Source: Parus major (lineage: Eukaryota > Chordata > Aves > Passeriformes > Paridae). Taken from it: DNA of 64,000 nt. Both the position numbers and the translations under genes were made by a program. The notes beneath the pieces were generated by a model that was not told where the DNA came from, did not search any database, and worked only from the letters and a program-made list of their open reading frames with translations. The DNA lies in the NCBI RefSeq assembly GCF_001522545.3, contig NC_031799.1, forward strand, positions 44,182,981-44,246,980. The letters run 5' to 3'. Shown piece by piece: positions 60,701-64,000 of this stretch (positions are counted from its first letter, which is position 1; each line of letters starts with the position of its first letter).

Positions 60701-62658
60701 CGTCTCTTCACTACTGCTGAAGCTGCTGTTTATATGTTCAGTATGAAACGCTGCCCACCTGGCATTTGGCCTTCTCATAAAAGGTACTGTAAGGTACTGT
60801 TGAAGCAAGTAGTTATTCAGTTTTGAATATTGTAGAGGGTGTCTTTAGAAGCATAAATTATTTCAATAATGTCTGTATTCAAACATCTGCTTTTCCAAAT
60901 ATTTTGCTGTAGTGTGAAAAAAAGGTAGTTTTGAATTTTCTGAGCCTGAAAGTACCCATTAGATGTGGGTCAAATATGCGCTGTGGTGAAGTGTTAGGAA
61001 TGAAGGCAAGAGTATGCAGAGCTTTTGAACGCTTTCTTAATTAAAAAATCCTCTTCCACATGTGTAAGACTTATTTCATGTTTCCTAGTTTATTCCAATA
61101 GGTTTTATTATGTCAGAACACTGCAAGCTCTGAGGGAGTACCAGAATTTATTTCTGCCAATTGGGTAAAAATGCCCAGTGCTTTTTTTTCCTTTGGAGTG
61201 CATCCAGAGACGACTTGCATGTGCTTTGACAAATGTTTTAAAATGTTTATTTGATTTAATTTGGTAGATCTTAAAACCATAAAGCATGAATAACAATTGA
61301 CACTGGTAGTAAGGGCGTTTCCTACAAAAAGGATTAGATTTTGAAGGGTGGGAAATAAGGTATTAGTTCAGTATAAATGATAGATTATGTTTTTGTACTC
61401 ATTTAGTTTATGTATACTTAAGGGGATCTCCACAAAATAATATATATTAATCGGGAAATTTAAAGCCTTTAGGAAGATTTGAGTGATCCATTATGCATAA
61501 GATACAAAATAAATAGTTCTCTTAGTTTAGTGTTTTGAAGCCTTTTGAAATAGTGACTAGCTTATTTTACAAGTCATTGTATGTAAAGCTACAGACCCTT
61601 TTGTGTCATTTGATCAGATTTGAAAACCTGTTTGCTGTAGGTGGTGATAAATGTTCCCACTGTTTCACTGTTAACACTTGACAGTGCTTAGTGACTGAGT
61701 AAGAACTGAAGTAACTCACTTATGTGTTCACCTGTTTCTTAGAATTTCGTGCTCTGACTAAATGTACCTTCTGGTTTTGGCAGATACATTGAGTACATGT
61801 GTGACATGATGGCTGAAGAACCCATTATTCCTCACAGCAAGCCCATCCTCGTCAGATCAATTGCCATGACTCCTGTTCCACTTTTCAGTAAGCAGCGTAA
61901 CGGCTGCAGGCCTTTTTGTGAGGTTTATGTGGGAGATGAGAGAGTAACCACTACCTCCCAGGAATATGACAAAATGAAGTAAGTACAGATTATGACTTGC
62001 TCTGAAACAGCAAATTATGTTTTTCTAGATTCTAGCATTTACGTGTTTGTGGATTCCTCTGTCTGCTTTTAACTGGTCTCAAAAGGTAAATTGTGGATGT
62101 GGTTGTTACAACAGCTCGGATCTGGTCTTGCAGAACAGTGAGGGTGGTGGTGGGCTGGCACACTAGACACTGTGAGGCAGTGAGCAAGACCCTCTTCTCA
62201 CGCCATGAGATGTAAGACTGGGAACGTTGATCCCCAGTGTACTTGTGCTGAGCGTAGCATCGTGTTTGAGTCATGGAAACTGTAAGGATCCCCCAGGCAT
62301 GGCAGCTGCAAAGTGACTGCTTATTAGCCCCTGTACAGCTCTGGTGTCTGCACAATTGCAAATAGTACTAACACTGCTAGATGTGGGTAATCACAGACAA
62401 GAAAAATGGGAGAATACTAAAGTTCTAGCTTTTCAGCTACTGAAGGCCTTGGAGAAATCAGGTTAAATCTAAAGTAATACACTATTTCATCACTTTTTAA
62501 ACTAAATAAACTGTGGTTATGGGTTTTTTTTTCCCTTTAGAGAGTTTAAAATTGAAGATGGGAAAGCGGTAATCCCGCTGGGTATAACAGTCCAAGGAGA
62601 TGTTCTCATTGTAATCTATCATGCCAGGTCAACTCTAGGAGGACGACTACAAGCCAAG
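24351..62658 (+). CDS. GAK: Cyclin-G-associated kinase (auxilin-2), 5' part: 17 coding exons
   Basis: GAK is a cytosolic, Golgi- and coated-vesicle-associated Ser/Thr kinase of the NAK family. It phosphorylates AP-1/AP-2 mu subunits and works with Hsc70 to uncoat clathrin vesicles. The 17 exons join in one frame for 664 codons, about half of the roughly 1310-residue protein, and align nearly end to end with human GAK. Kinase landmarks: glycine loop GGFAFVYE (47-54), Lys68, alphaC Glu84, gatekeeper Thr122, HRD Asp172, DFG 190-192 and TPE 227-229. A PTEN-like domain follows (~395-562) with the degenerate P-loop HCLDGRAAS (Cys514), then a C2 domain from ~565, cut by the window edge. The ATG at 24351 is the first in frame after a stop at 24171-24173 and has G at -3. 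No disabling change is seen, so the gene should be functional. The clathrin-binding region and J domain lie beyond 64000. Confidence 0.97.
25806..25849. repeat. Perfect 20-bp inverted repeat, 4-nt loop
   Basis: Arm 25806-25825 (tcttttagcattcacatcct) is exactly complementary to 25830-25849, separated by cagt. As RNA it would form a 20-bp hairpin with a tetraloop in GAK intron 1. Confidence 0.95.
27551..27566. repeat. Poly(T) run of 16
   Basis: Homopolymer run inside GAK intron 1. A second interrupted T-run lies at 27663-27680. No retroelement body is seen next to either. Confidence 0.9.
30668..30729 (+). CDS. GAK: GAK exon 2 (residues 48-68)
   Basis: Reads [21 protein letters not shown] across the junction: the glycine-rich ATP loop and the catalytic Lys68 (human Lys69). 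62 nt, acceptor ttgtag, donor gtaata. Confidence 0.97.
31937..31996 (+). CDS. GAK: GAK exon 3 (residues 69-88)
   Basis: Reads [20 protein letters not shown], the alphaC helix with Glu84 that pairs with Lys68. 60 nt, phase 0 on both sides, acceptor ggcag, donor gtatcc. Confidence 0.97.
33814..33928 (+). CDS. GAK: GAK exon 4 (residues 89-126)
   Basis: Begins [19 protein letters not shown] and ends FLLLTELCK, with gatekeeper Thr122 and hinge residues Leu124-Cys125. 115 nt, donor gtaaac. Confidence 0.97.
34353..34495 (+). CDS. GAK: GAK exon 5 (residues 127-174)
   Basis: Begins [17 protein letters not shown] and ends PPIIHRDLK, carrying the catalytic HRD motif (Asp172). 143 nt, acceptor cctgcag, donor gtatgt. 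Confidence 0.97.
36752..36877 (+). CDS. GAK: GAK exon 6 (residues 175-216)
   Basis: Begins [20 protein letters not shown] with the metal-binding Asn177 and the DFG motif at 190-192, and ends ALVEEE. 126 nt, donor gtaaga. Confidence 0.97.
37974..38063 (+). CDS. GAK: GAK exon 7 (residues 217-246)
   Basis: Begins [19 protein letters not shown], the activation segment with TPE in place of the usual APE, and ends EKQDIW. 90 nt, acceptor ctccag, donor gtaaga. Confidence 0.97.
38874..40545 (-). mobile_element. CR1 LINE with reverse-transcriptase remnants, inverted
   Basis: The left edge is the reverse complement of a CR1 3' end. Reading leftward, the - strand from 40438 is open for 235 codons and shows reverse-transcriptase blocks: [35 protein letters not shown], then a KAFDTVSH block. 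Further along, a [16 protein letters not shown] block (39213-39461) is the C-terminal part. The element is 5'-truncated with stops and frameshifts between blocks. Long + strand open frames here are antisense shadows. Confidence 0.95.
42725..42987 (+). mobile_element. CR1 3' end, sense, next to GAK exon 8
   Basis: Reads like the last ~260 bp of CR1: a ttggatatcagaaaagattt block, gggcagtggttgagt, gtcttttccagcctaaa and a terminal gattctatg. It ends about 24 bp before the exon 8 boundary at 43011. Confidence 0.93.
43011..43146 (+). CDS. GAK: GAK exon 8 (residues 247-291)
   Basis: Begins [20 protein letters not shown] and ends SVFHDLI, the kinase C-lobe alphaF-alphaG region. 136 nt, acceptor tctgtag, donor gtaagt. 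Confidence 0.97.
43751..43863 (+). CDS. GAK: GAK exon 9 (residues 292-329)
   Basis: Contains [20 protein letters not shown], the end of the kinase domain with the conserved RLS arginine, and ends [10 protein letters not shown]. 113 nt. Confidence 0.97.
44404..44515 (+). CDS. GAK: GAK exon 10 (residues 330-366), variable linker
   Basis: Begins [11 protein letters not shown] as in human GAK, then becomes Ser/Gln/Asn-rich ([17 protein letters not shown]), where human is Gly/Pro-rich. Frame and splice sites (ttcag; gtatgt) are sound. This is the linker between the kinase and PTEN-like domains. Confidence 0.93.
46725..46848 (+). CDS. GAK: GAK exon 11 (residues 367-407)
   Basis: Reads [18 protein letters not shown] then [10 protein letters not shown], the linker helix before the PTEN-like domain. 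Ends with aa, completing Asn408 with the next exon. Donor gtgagt. Confidence 0.97.
49261..49345. repeat. Clustered 'aaagtccactt / gtaatttg' repeats
   Basis: Three copies of aaagtccactt (near 49278, 49305 and 49325) mixed with direct and inverted copies of gtaatttg. A local duplication, not a known element. Confidence 0.75.
50465..50586. repeat. Long near-perfect inverted repeat (47-bp arms, 27-nt spacer)
   Basis: Arm 50465-50511 and arm 50539-50585 are reverse complements with only two mismatches. Both differences are transitions. The spacer is tcttgcctgag...ggcctg. The transcript of intron 11 would fold into a 47-bp stem. No terminal duplication or transposase sequence is seen, so it may be a MITE-like element, a local inverted duplication or a structured RNA. 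Confidence 0.93.
51418..51620 (-). mobile_element. CR1 3'-end fragment, inverted
   Basis: Reads tcatagaatcaagcag, then gggcagggacaccttcacta, ttaaagccatcccctcatat and ccagctttcttgtaggcccc, the reverse complement of a CR1 3' region. It has internal deletions. Confidence 0.88.
53085..53150. repeat. TA-rich microsatellite
   Basis: Imperfect tatata/atacat units in GAK intron 11. Confidence 0.9.
53590..54380. other. GC-richer unassigned block, possible LTR relic
   Basis: This segment is richer in G and C than the flanking intron and has a promoter/LTR-like style (gagtctctcctgggaggctc, ccagctctgttgctgc). It is open for 156 codons on the - strand (53634-54104) with no family resemblance. No terminal TG...CA or target duplication could be fixed, so the identity is open. 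Confidence 0.35.
54779..54828 (+). CDS. GAK: GAK exon 12 (residues 408-424)
   Basis: Reads [16 protein letters not shown], the start of the PTEN-like domain. Only 50 nt, followed by an 86-bp intron (54829-54914) with donor gtatga and acceptor cttcag. Confidence 0.97.
54915..55063 (+). CDS. GAK: GAK exon 13 (residues 425-474)
   Basis: Begins [20 protein letters not shown] and ends RHSRFHNR; contains [15 protein letters not shown]-like domain core. 149 nt. The donor gtgtgt is weak compared with the others. Confidence 0.97.
57120..57720 (+). mobile_element. ERV/LTR-type remnant
   Basis: A block with 'gggttgaaataaaagcagttt', 'agctttattggctgagcatg' and 'gctgtgtcccctctcagctt' followed by an aataaaaataaa signal and 'gaaaccagcacac'. 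From memory this word order recurs in many bird genomes as an LTR-retroelement-derived repeat. Its edges, strand and exact family are not certain. No viral coding frame is intact. Confidence 0.6.
58261..58296. repeat. Short tandem repeat gttagtgtttt x3
   Basis: Three imperfect copies with varying T-run lengths in GAK intron 13. Confidence 0.9.
58729..58851 (+). CDS. GAK: GAK exon 14 (residues 475-515)
   Basis: Begins [20 protein letters not shown] and ends VCIVHCL, where Cys514 is the counterpart of the PTEN nucleophile. Leu515 replaces the Met seen in human. 123 nt, donor gtaaga. Confidence 0.97.
60295..60359. repeat. Two adjacent small hairpins with near-identical loops
   Basis: Stem aaaaagggg/ccccttttt (60295-60321) around loop tattactga, then stem tactagggg/cccctagta (60333-60359) around loop tattactta. 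They lie in GAK intron 14, about 290 bp before exon 15. Confidence 0.85.
60650..60783 (+). CDS. GAK: GAK exon 15 (residues 516-559)
   Basis: Begins [20 protein letters not shown] and ends PPGIWPSHK, the rest of the PTEN-like domain. The PTEN catalytic Arg position is Ala520. The donor gtactg at 60784 is part of a 10-bp tandem duplication. Confidence 0.96.
60781..60800 (+). promoter_or_regulatory. GAK: Tandemly duplicated splice donor of GAK exon 15
   Basis: The 10-mer aaggtactgt occurs twice in a row (60781-60790 and 60791-60800), giving identical candidate donors at 60784 and 60794. The first keeps the frame into exon 16. The second adds 10 nt and yields a stop (TGA) right after the junction. 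Confidence 0.85.
61784..61978 (+). CDS. GAK: GAK exon 16 (residues 560-624)
   Basis: Begins [20 protein letters not shown] and contains [18 protein letters not shown]. It covers the junction from the PTEN-like domain into the C2 domain. 195 nt, acceptor ggcag, donor gtaagt. Confidence 0.97.
62541..62658 (+). CDS. GAK: GAK exon 17 (residues 625-664), last in window
   Basis: Begins [20 protein letters not shown] and ends [10 protein letters not shown], beta strands of the C2 domain. Ends in phase 0 at donor gtaata. The next exon (expected to begin Met-Ala-Ser-Met) is not in the window. Confidence 0.97.
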
Positions 62659-64000
62659 GTAATAAGAAATTTAAGATCCTGAATTGAAGATTTGCTCTTT
62701 TTTGGTTGCAACTTTGCATCCTACTAATTATCTACTGAGTACTTTGCTTTATTTTCTATTCATTGTTCAGAGAAATGAATAGAGGTTTTCATTCACTTGT
62801 GAATTCAGCCTTCTCCAGCCTTCTGGATACGTTCACTCCTAATGCTGTACATATAAATGCTTTCATAAACATTTCTGGAAAGTTATTCAGTATTGATAAT
62901 TGTTATATTTGTAGGGAAGAAAGCCCCTAGCCAGTATTTTTGAGGCAGCAATTAATATCTGTTAAGTTGCACAAGAAGCCAGAACTTTCTAATTCTGTGC
63001 ACACAAACAAACTCCAAAGGAAAAGCCCCACTCAGCAGAAAAGTGATGTTTGAGAGACTGCCTGTACAAAACAGGCTAGAAAAATCCATGTGGTTTTATA
63101 GCCTATTTCTAAAGTCAGGTTCCATTTTTGTAGCTGTTTTTCTTACTTCTATGTGCTACTAGGGAGAATGCATATTTCCTTTTAAAATTCAACTATGGGT
63201 GCAAATGTAGCGCAAGATCACAAAAAACATGTTAATGAAGCCTGTCTTCAAATTTTTTGAAAGAGAGGCGTGTTCTTTTTCCTCCAGATAAGTAACCCAA
63301 ATTAAACTTGGAAATCCATGTAAAAGATAAGGAGGGGTAGTGCAGGGTTTAGAGCTTGGAGCTTTATGGAAATTGATCAGCCAGTTTTTGAGCCAGTTTC
63401 AATTCATGCAGGACATACATGTGTATTCATACCCAGTAAGTGTTACTGAAGTTGTTTTCCCTTTTTTCTTTCTGCTTTGTGAGTAGAAAGGTGTCATGTT
63501 GTCGCATTGTAGAGGCTCAACAAGAGTTTCCAGAATACCTTTAAACTAAAAACTCACTGAAATTATTCCTTAATGCACAAAAATAACTACTGCATGGTTC
63601 AAGGTCATCAGGAGAAAGGCATAAAACTGACAAAATTTATCCAAGGTTAGGTTATATTCCTTGTACCATCTCACTTTTATTCCTGACAGTTTCTTTGATG
63701 TGGTTTCTCTGGCATTTATTCAGTGATAGAAAAGATTAGAATTTTCTCAGCTATCAGCTATAACACATGGTACGTAACAGTGTGTGTGATGATCTGGGTT
63801 TGGAGGTTTGGAACAATATTCGACGTGTCCTTAGGTTTTATGTGCTGTAAATTGCCCCCTGAAGTTCTCTGCAGATCTCTCACAGAGATTAACCACCACA
63901 TTTCAAGATTTCTCCTGTGTTTAAAGCTGGCCGTTGTGAATATCTTCTACTTTCTTCCAGTCCCAAATTAGTTTGGGAGAGGATTTAGTTTATCTTCTAG
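62659..64000 (+). other. GAK: Start of GAK intron 17, runs off the window
   Basis: No sequence matching the next part of the C2 domain, and no repeat or RNA gene that I recognise. Confidence 0.8.

Overview
This is a vertebrate nuclear window, almost certainly from a bird and probably a neoavian such as a songbird. It shows split genes with GT-AG introns, one CpG island, several 5'-truncated CR1 LINEs with their typical 3' ends, and LTR-type repeats of kinds I associate with bird genomes (the group-level placement is inference from memory). There are no prokaryotic operons, rRNA, recognised tRNA or CRISPR.

Right part (24.35-62.66 kb, + strand): the 5' half of GAK, cyclin-G-associated kinase (auxilin-2). 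I could join 17 coding exons, 1992 coding bases or 664 codons, in one uninterrupted frame. They encode the N-terminal NAK-family Ser/Thr kinase domain (residues ~39-314), a linker, a PTEN-like domain (~395-562) and most of a tensin-type C2 domain. The rest of C2, the clathrin/AP-2-binding region and the J domain must lie past the right edge. The gene starts in a CpG island (about 23.65-24.78 kb). A probable solo LTR with a 5-bp target-site duplication ends at the left edge of that island.

Left part (1-22.6 kb): mostly AT-rich, gene-poor DNA holding one important item, a decayed but intron-bearing S-adenosylmethionine synthetase (MAT1A/MAT2A-family) gene on the + strand, about 3.77-15.7 kb. 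Eight exons are recognisable with exon lengths and intron phases close to those expected for the family, plus a candidate ninth. They carry at least four in-frame stops, several frameshifts and one lost splice acceptor. Because the introns are present it is not a retrocopy. It looks like a dead paralogous MAT gene, possibly a third vertebrate MAT lineage, and is the most novel content here.

Repeats: CR1 copies at 0.5-1.8 kb (-), 8.7 kb (+), 38.9-40.5 kb (-, with reverse-transcriptase coding remnants), 42.7-43.0 kb (+, ending about 24 bp before GAK exon 8) and 51.4-51.6 kb (-). There is an ERV/LTR-type remnant at 57.1-57.7 kb, a striking 47-bp-arm inverted repeat at 50.47-50.59 kb in GAK intron 11, and a perfect 20-bp hairpin at 25.8 kb in intron 1.

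The two genes share no obvious pathway: GAK acts in clathrin uncoating and vesicle traffic, while the MAT relic would have made S-adenosylmethionine. All family assignments come from reading translations by eye; no database search was run.
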